64,000 nucleotides of DNA from Scytalidium lignicola (Eukaryota > Ascomycota > Leotiomycetes). The notes below the pieces were generated by a model, which did not search any database, had not been told where the DNA came from, and saw nothing but the letters and a program-made list of their open reading frames with translations. The position numbers and the translations under genes are program-made. The stretch spans positions 1 through 64,000 of the forward strand of contig NCSJ02000163.1 of assembly GCA_002812745.2 (NCBI GenBank), given 5' to 3'. Numbering within the stretch: position 1 is the first letter of the stretch; every line of letters starts with the position of its first letter. This document shows, piece after piece, positions 13,188-25,512 of this stretch.

Positions 13188-14757
13188 ATGTCTCAACACC
13201 AAGTTCTCCCGAGCCACACTGCCAACGGCGTGTCTTCTGCAGGCCGCAAATCGTTCAAGATAGCTTCGATCCCTGCCGATGGAATAGGACCAGAAGTAAT
13301 CTCAGCCGGCATAAAAGTCCTGCAGAAAGTAGCGTCAGCACTGGACACCTTCGACATTGACTTTACTCATTTCGAATGGGGAAGTGATTATTACAAGAAA
13401 AACGGCAAATATCTTCCTGAGGATGCGCTTGCTCAGGTCAAGAAGTTTGATGCCATCTTGTTTGGTGCCGTTGGAGCTCCTGGTGCGTTATATATTATGG
13501 CTTATTAAAATATTCCCTCCTTTGATTAGTTACTTAATAATGAAAAAANGTCATTAAATACTGAGTCTAACAAAACTGATCCATGATACAGATGTCCCAG
13601 ATCACATCTCCCTCTGGGGCCTCCGTCTAGCTCTATGTCAACCACTGCAGCAGTACGCCAACGTAAGACCCACACGCGTCCTGAGAGGAACCCAATCCCC
13701 TTTGCGGAATTGCAAAATCGGAGATCTAGACTGGGTGATCATCCGTGAGAACTCGGAAGGAGAATACGCCGGTTTGGACCCCCTTCCTCCCCTTCTATAT
13801 TTACACCACAGTTTCTCTCATTATGTGAAATTCTTTCTATTTGTTCCCAACTCATATTCTATAGGTCACGGAGGAATTAGTCATGCAGGTAATCCCTGGT
13901 CAGTCGCTACGGAGGTCTCTATATTCACTCGACACGGCGTGGAGCGCATCATGAGATTCGCATTTGAAACAGCACGCAGCAGACCGAGGAAGAAGTTAAC
14001 TATTGTGACCAAGAGCAATGCACAGAGAAACGGGATGGTCTTCTGGGACGATGTTGCTGCGAGTATTGCCAAGGAGTTTCCGGATGTTGAAGTCGATAAG
14101 ATGCTTGTTGATGCTGTAGGCCCCCCTCCACTAGTACCTTCTTGGTAAATTGTAAGTGGCTAATTGACTCCTTATTATAGATGACCACTCGTATGGTCTT
14201 GAAACCTGAGAGTATAGATACTATTGTTGCTACTAACCTTCATGCTGATATCCTATCTGATCTCGCTGCTGCATTGGCTGGAAGCATTGGCATAGCACCG
14301 ACTTCAAATCTCGATCCGACAAGGCAAAACCCGTCCATGTTTGAGCCTGTGAGTTAACTCTGTACTCCTGTCTCGTAGTCGATGTTAACTAAGACTCAGA
14401 TTCATGGTTCTGCATTCGATGTGAGTTTGTTTGATGTTAATTAGGGGAAGCTCTAGATTTTTGCTGATGTTTCGTGCTACAGATAACTGGAAAGGGGTTA
14501 GCTAACCCAGTAGCAACATTTTGTAAGCCTTTGGTGATTCTCTTGAAAAAGTTACTGGCTAATAATTATAAGGGACTGCGAGTGAGATGCTCCAATGGCT
14601 GGGGCAGAAGGAAGCTGCGGAGCTCCTGATGCTTGCAGTAGAGAATGTGACAGAAAGTGGAATCAAGACTCAAGATCTAGAGGGCACAAACACCACTGTC
14701 GAGGTTACAAATGCAGTCTGCAACGAAATAGATCGCATTATGCGGGATAAGAAATAA
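13188..14757 (+). CDS. Tartrate/D-malate-type dehydrogenase (isocitrate/isopropylmalate dehydrogenase family)
   Basis: Seven exons (13188–13482, 13592–13771, 13865–14115, 14181–14348, 14400–14420, 14483–14522, 14573–14757) give 379 residues. The ATG at 13188 is the first in frame. Family signatures are clear: IPADGIGPEV at the N-terminus, FGAVGAP, IRENSEGEYAG, TIVTKSNAQR, TNLHADILSDL and FEPIHGSAFDITGKGLANP. The ENSEGEY and NLHADILSD forms fit the tartrate dehydrogenase/D-malate dehydrogenase branch better than LeuB or mitochondrial IDH, and no targeting peptide is evident. The expected reaction is NAD-dependent oxidation of tartrate or D-malate in the cytosol. Exon 5 is only 21 nt and encodes IHGSAFD; skipping it keeps frame but deletes a conserved motif. 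Intron 1 holds an N at 13549. Confidence 0.9.
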
Positions 14758-14944
14758 TTAGTAGAAATACGAAATTCAATCAAGGCAAAACAAATTCTAT
14801 AATATCCACAATAATCATACAAGTCACCGTCTAATTCAAGTCACGGTTTTCCACCTGAACGCCAGGACGTGGCATATCAAACATACTTTGAATACAGCGC
14901 TCCAATGCCAATGAAAGAAACAAAACTAGGTTGTAGAGAATAAA
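14758..14944. other. Short convergent 3' spacer
   Basis: Only 187 bp separate the stop codons of the dehydrogenase (plus) and the Sec7 gene (minus), so their 3' UTRs probably overlap or abut. Nothing else was seen. Confidence 0.5.
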
Positions 14945-17900
14945 TTATTCCTTTCGAGATGACCTCCTTGCAAATGGGTAGGAAGAACCCGTATTTGCTG
15001 TGTTGTCCGGTGTCGATGGAACTGCTAGCAGTGGCAGTCCCAACTTCACTTCCCCGACCCTACGCAAAAATCCTTGTAGTCCATTTCTTACATCAACGCC
15101 CATTTCTCTATTAAGAAGATCAACAGCAAGCGGGTAGAATGTATCAAGATGCTTTTCAAAGGCTTCAGTTGGGAAGGAGGTAAACCCCTCAATCACGTCT
15201 ACTACGACAGGTCGCCAGGCGATGATATTCCGTTGCTGAGATTCTTCATCCAGCAGAATAAACCCACGTATAATATCAGCACAGAGGGGAACCAACGCCG
15301 CTTCCGTCTCGGCGCGGTTTCGCTTCCTCTCATCTCCTTCGTCATGATACATACGGAGCAAGATGCTAACATATGTAGCTGCACTGCCACTTTCTTGCTT
15401 GAGGAGATTTGGAGGTTGCTTCATGAAACCCTCCCGCCATAATCTCATGCGGAGTTCCTTGTCATTGTTGAACTTCTTGGCGAACAGGAAGCTCTTCTTG
15501 AGTAACGCCATGAGTCGCAAGAGCTCTGGGCTAGGAATTTTGGTATACACAGCATCATTCGAGAAGAGCTCATTCACTGTCTCGATGATAAGCAGTTGCA
15601 AAACACAACGTGTGATTATCTTATTGAAGAATCGGCGACGGGCAGCAGTAACAACTACTGGTTGCTGTTGTAGTTCCGAATGTGGCTTGTAATCCTCTAG
15701 TTCAGACACTGGAGCTGTGGGAGTGCGCGTCGCATCATCAACTACGCTGTCCGAATCGGACACCGAGGTACCGCCATTAGTGCCATTGATTTTCAGTGAC
15801 CTGTCATCTCCATTCTCACTTGGGGCAGCCTCTTTATTTTCAACTCCATTTGTGCTAGAGGATGAAGTAGCTGCAGAGAACAATTGGTAGGCTGTGGTCC
15901 TTTCGAACAACTCTACAAATGCGCCTACAATCTTTGACCAGTGCTCAGGAGTGAACTTCGAGACATTCTGCAAAATCAGCTGCTGTAGGCAGTTGCTACC
16001 GATACGAGCGATAGTGTCATTCTCCTGGCAAATGCAGAGCGCTAAGAGGTCCAAGAAACGATCTAACATGTACTCTAGAGACTCAAAGTAATGTGTGAAT
16101 AAGGTGATCATATTCCTTAGTGCTTGAATCATGGTTGTGGATAGCCAGACAGATAGCTCTTCATGATTCAGTACATTCGACATCTCAGACTTCGACTTAA
16201 GAACCATGAAAATAGGATAAAGTAGTTGCCTCCAGAGAATGTCCCAGAAATCTGTGGGGAAGTCTCCGCCATATTTGATGAGGGATTCGAAGAGGTAGTT
16301 AAGCGCATTGGATCTCACTTCAAGATCTTCTCCTGTCATTAAGACGTCGTGAAAAGCAAAAAGAACCGGGAACCAAAAGGCCTCCTCTTGTGACGTTCGA
16401 CTTGTTGGTTTTGCAGAATTTTCTGCAGTCTTCTCGGAGCCATCTGAATTAGCTATTGACTTATGCGATAATGGACACTCTGGTGTTTTAAGCATCTTCG
16501 GAATTATGGATTTCAGCGCCTCCATCGCTTGTAAGCCCTTCTTCTGAAATTTCATATTCTTCGAAAACTCCGTAAGGCATACGATAAGATCAGCGAATGC
16601 TCCTTGGGAAATAACGACGCCAAAGCGCGTCTTGTAAACTTGGTTTACATTCTCAAAGGCAAGGTTGACGATGCTCTCATACGGCTCTCGTGCAGCCACG
16701 GTGAAAACTCCAAACATTGTTCGCCATCCTGATCGGATATTCTCTCCTCGAGCTTGAATCATTTGTATTAGACACCGCAGTGTCATATCCTTTACAGCTA
16801 CGACGTTACTGTTTGCCATGACGTGCTCGAAAGGCTTTAAGAAGTCTTTTTGGAACTTGAAACCGGGCAGTTCCTCAATTTCCATGAACCGCATCGAAAG
16901 CTGACGCAATGAATCCAGCGCAAAGAAAACTACAGCTGTGTTATTGTGACATCCGACTCTGTTAAAATGCTCGCCAAGAACCACCCAAATATTGGTCCAT
17001 TCAAACCTAACACGAGTCATATTGTAGTAACTAATTTCGACCAGTTTTTGAAGACTATAAGTCCTGGGTGACTCATTAGAGCCTGAGATTCTGATCTCAT
17101 CCCAGCTCACTTCAGTCAATGCTTTCACAAAATGGATGATTGCCTCTCCCGAGAGATTCGCAGTATTGGTAAAGATTCGATCTACAGCTTTAATAACTTC
17201 ATCCGATCGGCTCTCCATCGCAATTTCGATCGAATAGCTTGTACTCGTAGTGGTAGAACGAGGTCTTGGACGGGTTCTCTGTGACTGTGAAGACTTCCTC
17301 GAAGATCCGGTGTCTTGCCGCGTCACGATTCGCGCCTTTGATACATCTGGAATTACGCCTTCATCAACACCATCCGATATAAGCTGCAGCCTGTCAAGTT
17401 GACTGACGCACATCAATATATCCCGCCAAGAATCTTTAAGAAGGTTGCCTTCGGTTTGTGCAATTTCAAGCAAGACCTTGAGAGCCTCCACATTCTTAGC
17501 CATCATCTCTGTAGGATTATTGAGGTTCGTAGCGTTTTTAAGAGCAGAAACATATGCTTCACGGGCGATTTCAAGGTCAAACAGGCAGGCAATGCGAATA
17601 GCAAGCTTCATGCCTTCCATACATAACTTGATAATCTCAATATTATGTGCATGCTGCATCTGACCTGAGAAGCCGGAGAAAAATGACATCCAAGTCACGT
17701 CGAACATTGGGCCTATATGTTTGAAGGAGGTGGCTCGAATAAATTTGACATCCCCAGTTTTGGAGGTGTTTCTTCGTTGGCTTCTGAAGAGATTCTTGAA
17801 CAGAAGTTCGGATCTGTGAGAAATTTCCTCGGACTGTTGTAAATATGCCTCACGTTGTAAGTCTCGGCCAACGGTTGCGAGTGCCTGACCGAGATTTGCT

Positions 17901-20483
17901 GCAATACCACCGCTTGTCTGTTGCGGGAGATTTCCATTAGCTGCCGCTGCTTCTCGCTCACTCCTGAGGACAATTTCTTCATTAGCTATTTCTTCATAAA
18001 TTCCAATCAAATATTCGTCAGGAAGATTTGCATTGTCGTTAATGCCTCGATTGTTTTTGATAAAATCTTCCTTTGTCATCCGTCTTGCAACCTTTGAGCT
18101 ATGTAAATCTGTATTTAGCAGGATAACCGAATATGCCAGAACATATGCGGTGTCCGCATTAGCAAAGGCATTTGGATTACCAGTCACGTAGCGATTGGCA
18201 AATTTGAGCATAAAACGGTCGATCTTCTGTGCTTCACCCGGTAATCGAAACGATTGAAGAAACTGTCGTAAGGCGTCCACAAAACGTCTTCTCGCAAAAT
18301 CCATGCAATCTACAAATGCATGCATTATAGCAATGTTACGCTCATCGCCCTCGCCCAAAAACTCTCCAATCTGAGCCTTGTCGAGTCTCTCTTCCCGAAT
18401 AAGAAACAAAGCAATATCTTCCGCGGTGTCCTGTGCAATAAAACCTCCTTTAAGGAGAAGATCAACGCCACGTTTAGGCTTGAAGTTGAACTGTCTGATT
18501 GCATTCGTCAATGCTGTCTTTCGTTGCTTTTCTTTTTCGAGGTGTTCGGGGTCATCCTCTAGTAGAGGAGTTGAGGGAGTAGTAGAAGCATCACCATTAG
18601 TTATTCTTGAAGAACTGTCGGTTGCTGCAGGATCGATGGATTCCCTGAAATCTTCAGATGAACGCACATCGGCATTTACTGGTCTAGTTACATCGGCGAT
18701 GCCTTGTTGGGACCAGTTAACAAGGGATCTCAACGCCTCTACTAGGCAGTCCAAGGCCTGACGTTTGATCATATAGTCCTTCGGTATTTCGCTCTCAGGT
18801 GTATCATGGCTATTGCTGATATGCGCAATCGAGAGACCCGGAGGTAGGATTCCAGAAACTTGCCATTCCGGCCCAGACGCGGATGCGACCGCTTTCGCGT
18901 TCTTTTCCTCATACATCTGCTGGTGGAGTGGACTAATCATAACCGCGGAGCTCGCAATTTTAGAAAGATCTCCGATAAGTGTTTGAAATATGTTGTTCAC
19001 ATTTCTGTCACAGTCGTAGTTAAGATATGTCTCAACTAAAGCTCGAGGGTCGCCACAAAAGCGCACTATGATACCCATCACATAAAGCTTTTGTGATGCA
19101 GGGGCATTACGCCTCTCCAAGACTGCAAGATAGATCTCGTTGAGGAACACTTCAATCTCTTTCTAATAGATTATTAGAAGCAATCTCTTGGGTGAGAAGG
19201 TGAGAAATAGTACTAACCTTAAAGGGGGCTCTCATAAATTTTAACATTAACCAGAAAATTTCGCAGCATACTTCGAAGACTCGATCCACAGAGCTGGCTC
19301 CGTTTCGAGTTATACTAAGACATAGATAGAATTTGATTGCTTGTAAAAAGGGGGTTGGTTCGTGACTTTTGCTATTCGTGATGGTACACAAAGGAGAGGT
19401 GAAAACGGACATATGGTTATTGAGTAACATGTGAATGAGATGTAGCGAAATTAGCTTTGAGCGCATTGCCTGGCCCTTCAAGTCGTAAAGCTGATCTGAG
19501 GGAAGAACCTTGGTGCTAAGATTGCAAAAGGACCGGAATACTAGATACGCATCTCGGATGTATACCTCGTCCTCTGTGTCTTCATGGTCCGGATTGACCT
19601 CTGCGGTACTCCCTGAGGTTTGATCTGAGGTTGACTTGGGTGATGACACATGTGGCTTAACCTGTGACACCATCGTTGGGCCTTCTCCCATCTGCGAATC
19701 ATCAAAGCTCTTGCGATGTTCTAGATCTTTCAAAGTGAGCCGTTGGCCTTCCTGTTGAGACGCAGCATCAGATGTGGCGCTTTCTGCCTCGTTTTCCACA
19801 GATCCGTCACCTTCATTTGTTGTGGCCACATCATTGATTGAGTCTGTCGCATCGACTGTGAGAGAACTTGTATTGCCGGCCTGCTTTCCAATCTTCGATA
19901 AATTCAATCTCGCCTCCTTCATGTGTACTCGTGTCTTAACTCTTTCAAAGACCGTCCCAACCATCTGCGTCAAGGTCCCTTGCGCCACCTGTTGGTTTGG
20001 GCTGCTTCTCGAGAGGAGGAAGACATTGTAGACTTGTCGAATTGCCTTAAGTAAACCTGCGCCGTGTACAACAATCTTGTCATTGAGAACAGCAGCAAGC
20101 AGGGACTTGACAATCTGTAGCTGAATTTCTACAGGTGTGGTTTCTCCCTGAAAACAATCACATATTGTATCTATGGCGCGTTCGATGAGCGGTGCTCGAT
20201 TGGCCTCCTTATCGGCATTAGGGTCTGCTGGCACGGAGAAGTAAGAATAGCTTATGAGCTTTCCAATGCAGTCTAACGCAGTTGTAGTGACCGGGATACT
20301 TCCGGATCGTGTCGCAAGTTGTAGTGGTTCGAATATAATCTCTGGATCTGGTAGTTGCGACTCATTGTCCTTGATACCCTTGATGGCAGTCTGGACTGCA
20401 TCACTAAGGGTCTTATGTTTGTGGGTATCTTTTGAAGCGGCTATGGCTTCTAAAGCTGAGACCACAAATACTATTGAACTCAT
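14945..20483 (-). CDS. SEC7: Sec7-family guanine nucleotide exchange factor for Arf GTPases (BIG/Sec7 type)
   Basis: Two exons, 20483–19218 and 19162–14945, separated by a 55-nt intron, encode about 1827 residues. The ATG at 20483 (MSSIVFVVSALEAIAASKD) is chosen because the frame upstream has no ATG nearby. The splice joins APFK to KEIEVFLNEIYLAVLERR, the conserved region before the catalytic domain. The Sec7 domain (about residues 630–825) contains FRLPGEAQKIDRFM with the glutamic finger, and ANADTAYVLAYSVILLNTDLHS. A long helical C-terminal half carrying the HDS-type repeats follows (RTMFGVFTVAA … FWDILWRQLLYPIF). The protein loads Arf1-type GTPases with GTP at the trans-Golgi to drive vesicle budding. 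Length is slightly below yeast Sec7 (about 2000 residues). Confidence 0.95.
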
Positions 20484-21123
20484 GGCGGTCGACCGGAAGA
20501 CTCGACTTCCATTCGTCGTCAATATAGATCGTTTTCGTGATGTGCCCGTCGAATCCACGTAGTATTTCGGAGTCCGGCTTCGAAGGACAGCTTACTTCGA
20601 ACGACCTTGGCGCTTATTGACCAATAGCAGCCATAGCTGTCGGATTAAGTTTGTCCGAACAGGGGGTTTTAAGACAAAATTGTTTACATTGCGAATCGAG
20701 CTACGGAGGTACAGCTGGCCAAAATCATTAGGGGCAAATATAATGATAATAATACAGACGTAGCTTTGATAATGTTATAAATAAACATCATAATCTATAT
20801 ATTTTATAGGAGAATATGGCTAAACAGTGATGGGTTCTTAAAAATTTCGCAGACTTAGGAGTAACGGCCCGTGCAAGACGGAGCGGTGAAACTAATATCC
20901 CTACCAGGTGAGGTTAGGCTTATTCGGAGGTGGATCCAGTAAAGGTTCGGAAAACACCTCACCAAATTGAGCTCAACAACTAATTCCTATTGCCAACATC
21001 TCCCTTCTTTCAGCATCAGAGGCCGGCGCCTAGAGTTCAGGCATCAATTGTTCTCGGATCTGTGGTCTTGATTTATTTCGCGTCTATTTTGCCATTGTAT
21101 TACTTTCCATCAGATTATTCACG
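20484..21123. promoter_or_regulatory. Divergent promoter region of SEC7 and the E2 gene
   Basis: About 640 bp lie between the start codons of SEC7 (minus) and the acetyltransferase gene (plus). It includes an A/T-rich patch near 20740–20815. No gene was recognised. The frame of SEC7 stays open up to about 20558, so a slightly longer N-terminus from an upstream exon cannot be excluded. Confidence 0.5.
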
Positions 21124-22604
21124 ATGTTCGCAGCTGTATTACGAAGGCGTGCCCTTCAATCATCTTTGTCCTTTCAATTCGCAAGATGTTATGCCTCGAA
21201 ATCTTTCCCACCCCACACGATCGTCACAATGCCCGCTCTCTCTCCTACAATGACCGCGGGAGGCATTGGCGTTTGGCAGAAGAAGCCTGGAGATGCTATC
21301 CAACCTGGTGATGTACTGGTAGAGATCGAGACGGACAAGGCGCAAATGGACTTTGAGTTCCAGGAGGATGGTGTTCTGGCCAAGATATTGAAGGAAACAG
21401 GGGAGAAAGATATTGCAGTTGGTAATGTGTGTATACATCTGTGTTTGTTGATCTGCAATGCCTCTGCTAATTGTTGTAGCCCATCGCTGTTATGGTCGGG
21501 GAAGGTGAGGATGTTTCCGCATTCGAGTCTTTCACTCTCGAGGATGCCGGGGGAGAAACGGCACCCCCAGCACCGAAACAGGAGGAGAGCAAATCTTCTG
21601 AGGCCTCAAGCAAAGCACCTGCACCTGCACCGGAGCCCACACCGGAAGTGTCGGAACCAAGTGGAGGAAAGCTTCAAACCAGCTTGGATAGACAGCCAAA
21701 CGCTTCCATCGGAGCACTAAGACTGGCTCGTGAGCGTAGTATCGACATCACTGCTATTAAGGGGTCTGGACCTGGTGGCAAAATCACCGAAGATGATGTG
21801 AAGAAGGCGGCTTCAGCAGGAGGCGCTGCGGGAGCTCCTGTAGCACCAGGAGCATCATATGTTGACACCCCAATTAGCTCAATGCGGAAAACGATTGCGA
21901 CCCGCCTTACAGAATCTATGAACCAGAGCCCTCACTACTTCGTTGCTTCCACTGTATCAGTCTCTAAGCTCCTCAAGCTTCGAGAAGCCCTGAATGCTTC
22001 CGCAGATGGAAAATACAAACTCTCTGTCAACGACTTCCTCATCAAAGCTTGTGGGGTGGCGTGCAAGAAAGTACCAACCGTCAATTCGAGCTGGAGAGAT
22101 GGTTTCATTAGACAATTCAACAACGTTGATATCTCCGTGGCCGTTGCAACACCAGTAAGCTAAATGCAAGCCAGAGAATGCTAGAGTTAGAACTAATTAC
22201 CTGTTTCTTTCTAGGTTGGACTTGTTACTCCTATCGTAAAATCCGTTGAAGGTCTCGGTCTTGAATCGATCTCTGCTCAAGTCAAGGATCTAGGCAAGCG
22301 TGCCCGCGATGGCAAGCTCAAGCCAGAGGAATACCAAGGTGGAACTTTCACCATCAGCAACATGGGCATGAATCCTGCGATTGACCGCTTCACTGCTGTG
22401 ATCAACCCCCCACAAGCAGGTATTCTTGCTATAGGCACCGTCAAGAAAGTTGCAGTTCCAGCAGAAGAAGGTTCAGTTGAGTGGGACGATCAAATCGTTG
22501 TCACAGCCTCCTTTGATCACAAGGTTGTCGATGGTGCCGTTGGTGGTGAATGGATGCGGGAGTTCAAGAAGGTTATTGAGAGCCCTCTCGAGCTTCTACT
22601 ATGA
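21124..22604 (+). CDS. LAT1: Dihydrolipoyllysine acetyltransferase, E2 of mitochondrial pyruvate dehydrogenase
   Basis: Three exons (21124–21426, 21480–22154, 22215–22604) encode 455 residues. The first ~25 residues form an arginine-rich mitochondrial presequence ([20 protein letters not shown]). A lipoyl domain follows, with the lipoylated lysine in [12 protein letters not shown] (Lys72). A Pro/Ala-rich linker leads to the E1/E3-binding domain ([32 protein letters not shown]) and then the catalytic acyltransferase domain. The active-site histidine is in [10 protein letters not shown], where most E2 enzymes have DHRxxDG, so Arg is replaced by Lys. The enzyme transfers the acetyl group from E1 to CoA in the mitochondrial matrix. 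It is divergent from SEC7. Confidence 0.95.
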
Positions 22605-23161
22605 TATTTCTAGATTGATAATACTGTGTGCTTTTGCTATAGAACAAAGGGAACATACCCTAGGCATTATCTCAGGAATGGGATGAATATGGGTTGGAAC
22701 GAAATGTATTTTGATGAGAGACCCCCAAACACCAGCACCAGCCTGCTTTTCAACTTTAACCCTTGTACTGTATTAAAATCCGTCTGAATAAATCCTCCTG
22801 ATGCATTTCTACTGCGAAATAAAGATCATATAATTTTTGACGGACAACATTTGTGGCAAACTAAACATTCTGCGAATTTGAGGAGATGATATTATTCTGC
22901 TAATTTATATCGGAGAACTTTGTCATGAAGCTGCTTGCTATATATATATCATGAGTCTGCATCATTATTGATAAACATCCCCAAACGCCGCCCAATGAAA
23001 CAAAAAAGCCATTGCTAACAAAATTTAATCAATCGACAATCGATAGATCTGACGCCAATCCATGCAAGAATATTAAATCTCCATACAGCGCTTCTTCCTC
23101 ATTAGGCGTAAACGTCAAGGAACAAAAAANCAACCTTAACACCAGCGCACGTTTACAAATA
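22605..23161. other. Convergent intergenic region, no gene seen
   Basis: This spacer separates the stop codons of LAT1 and the Pep7-like gene. It contains a short TA-rich run (about 22938–22950) and an N at 23130 next to an A run. Only 3' UTRs are expected. Confidence 0.5.
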
Positions 23162-25283
23162 TCATGAACTTACAGACGGTGCTCCAGCCCCAGTATAAAC
23201 AGCCGCAAAATCCAACTGCGCCAACATCCCATTAACCTGATCGATCTCCTTGCTTAAATCCTGTAGATTTGACGATAAACTTGAAACCTCATCAAACTTT
23301 CTTCTCTTATTTGCATCGGCGACCATTTCGCCGACGAAAAATTTCTGCTCTTCTAAAACTATCAGTCGTTCTCGTAGTTCTTTTTCTTCTGCTTCCATAG
23401 CTGATACCGCACTGCTACTACTAATCTGGCTGGAGGTCTCCAGGTCGTTGTAGCGGATCGCTGCGAGAGCTCGGGAACCATTCCGGGGTAGAGCTCCACC
23501 ACTGCCGTTTGGAAGGCCGTGTGGGGAGGCGTGTTTGAGTATTTTAGGAAGGGATTTGAGGGGTAGCATATGAATGTGAAGAAAATTGGAAGATTGTTGG
23601 TAGATTGCCTTTTGGAGCTTTAATTGAGTTGGTGAATTAGTCGGAAGATCTCGAATACGCTTTGCTGCAAGATCGTATTTCCCAAAGGAATCAATGAGGC
23701 GTTTTCGCACTTTTGAGGCTTCGGTTAGTTGGGCGTGAGAGGGAGGTTTTTCTGGATCTTGAAGGGCCAGCAAGAGGCGTTGAAAATTAGGAAGAAGTAA
23801 TCTAATCCCTTTTTCAAATTGGATAAGGTTTTCATATGCTCGTTGATCTGATGGCTTCTGCATTACTTCTTCTTCGAAGTCTTTTTTGCTAAAAATTGTG
23901 GTTTTGCAGTCTCGACACATTCTTATGTCAACGGCCATATCACCAGTGTGTTTTTCTGACGAGACGTCAGCAACTGCATTCTGTCAATCAGTTGACACAA
24001 TTTAAAGAGAACTAATAACTTACTGCCTGCAACATTTAGGCCAATTTCTGTTGAGCATCCAGTTCGAGGATCGGCACAAATAACACGTCCACAGGTCCGG
24101 CAATGATGGCGTCGAAATGTCCATGAGCCAAACTCCTGCTGACAAAAAGGACATTTCGCAACTTTTGCATCCTCCTCCCAAGTAACCACAGACTGTTCTA
24201 TTAGTTTCCGTTGGGTTTTCTGCCCTGCAATAGACAAAGCGCTGCCGTTGGATAGTGTTTCTTCAGGTGGGTTTGTAATTAATTGTGTAAGCCTCGTAAG
24301 ACGTTTCTCTAATCTCGAAACTTCAAGGTATGTCTTGTCGACCATTTTCCTTCGGGTGGCAAGAAATTCGCTGGTGTGATCCTTTATAAATCCATTATGA
24401 TCGTTATATCCTTCCCTTGACTTATAACACGTCTCGCAAACTCTACACCAGAAACCCCTTACTGGTTCGTGCTGAGCAGACCTTGAGAGCTTCATCTGGT
24501 ACATCGTATGATCCTCACAGAATAACCGCCCGCATTTCCTGCAATTGACGATCCCATTGACGGGACCTAGTCTCTTACCGCAAGTAGGATCGGTACAAAC
24601 ATCATTATACCCTGACTTCTGCCAATGCGCTCTGGTAACGACTTCGTCGGGATCGGGTCTTGCTGGTTCTGGTGTTACTATTCGATTATTTGTGCTCGGA
24701 TGTGGGATAGAGCTCGCTGGAGGAGTTGCATTCGATTCGAAAACATCAAGCCCTTTTAACTTCTGGTTTATCACTGCCAATGGCTGAAACTTCTTTGCCT
24801 TAACAACTTGCTTGTTGAACCAATTCTTAACTTCGTCCTGCTCAACATCCGGTAACTCTTGGTGATTGTCATCGAGATGCCTGCGAACATTAGTATTATT
24901 CCCCCACACATGACATATTCAGTGTGCCTGCCTATTAAGTTGCAATAATGTCACCTAGGATTTGTTAGCAATGTGTAAGGCTGCACTGGACGTAATACCC
25001 GTACCATCTCTTCATTGCATATCGGACATAAGAGCTTGGAGCTGGCATTCGCCACGGAGGACGAGCCATTTTCCAACGACACCCTCGATGTCAAATCATG
25101 AATGTTATCGGGAAGTGGTGAAGTAGCAAGAGGGGAAGTAGTCGAGTCTTTGGGGCTCGATGATGATAGGGTACTTTCAGGCGGCGAAACCAGGCTCGAG
25201 GTTCGTTGATGCGCCGGAAGAGGGGGGGCTAGAGATTTCCCACTGCCAAGTATCCTTCCACCACCCAACTTTCGACCAGACAT
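23162..25283 (-). CDS. PEP7: FYVE zinc-finger vacuolar sorting protein, Pep7/Vac1 (Rabenosyn-5-like)
   Basis: Three exons (25283–24955, 24880–24024, 23973–23162) encode 665 residues. The first splice rebuilds a C2H2-type finger: CPICNEEM from exon 1 and HLDDNH from exon 2. Two FYVE-type fingers follow: CTDPTCGKRL … CRKCGRLFCEDHT … CRVCETCY, and CPFCQQEF … RRHHCRTCGRVIC, the second with the RRHHCR phosphoinositide-binding core. The C-terminal part has charged helices, including a Rabenosyn-type helical region near the end. Vac1/Pep7 binds PI3P and Rab5/Vps21 on endosomes and tethers Golgi-derived vesicles for vacuolar sorting. The third exon's stop follows a perfect GTAAGT, so an alternative spliced C-terminus is possible. 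The gene diverges from MET8 across 229 bp. Confidence 0.92.
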
Positions 25284-25512
25284 TGCAAAAATACACAAGA
25301 ACAAACAATATCCCCAAAGCTCCTCAAGCTCGAGGTTGTTTTCCGCCTCTTCCAGATGTCAGAAGGTGTGGCATTGAGGGCGAGGTTCCAGAGGTTTGGA
25401 TTAAGCGAGAGCACGGCCTTCTCTACAGCCTTGTCGGTACGGACTGACTAGGCTTCGCTAGGATCTTCCGAAGCATCATCTGGCAGCCTCACTGTCGGAA
25501 AGATCAGCAATC
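25284..25512. promoter_or_regulatory. Short bidirectional promoter of PEP7 and MET8
   Basis: Only 229 bp separate the two start codons on opposite strands, so both genes must share this promoter region. No specific factor site was identified. Confidence 0.5.
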
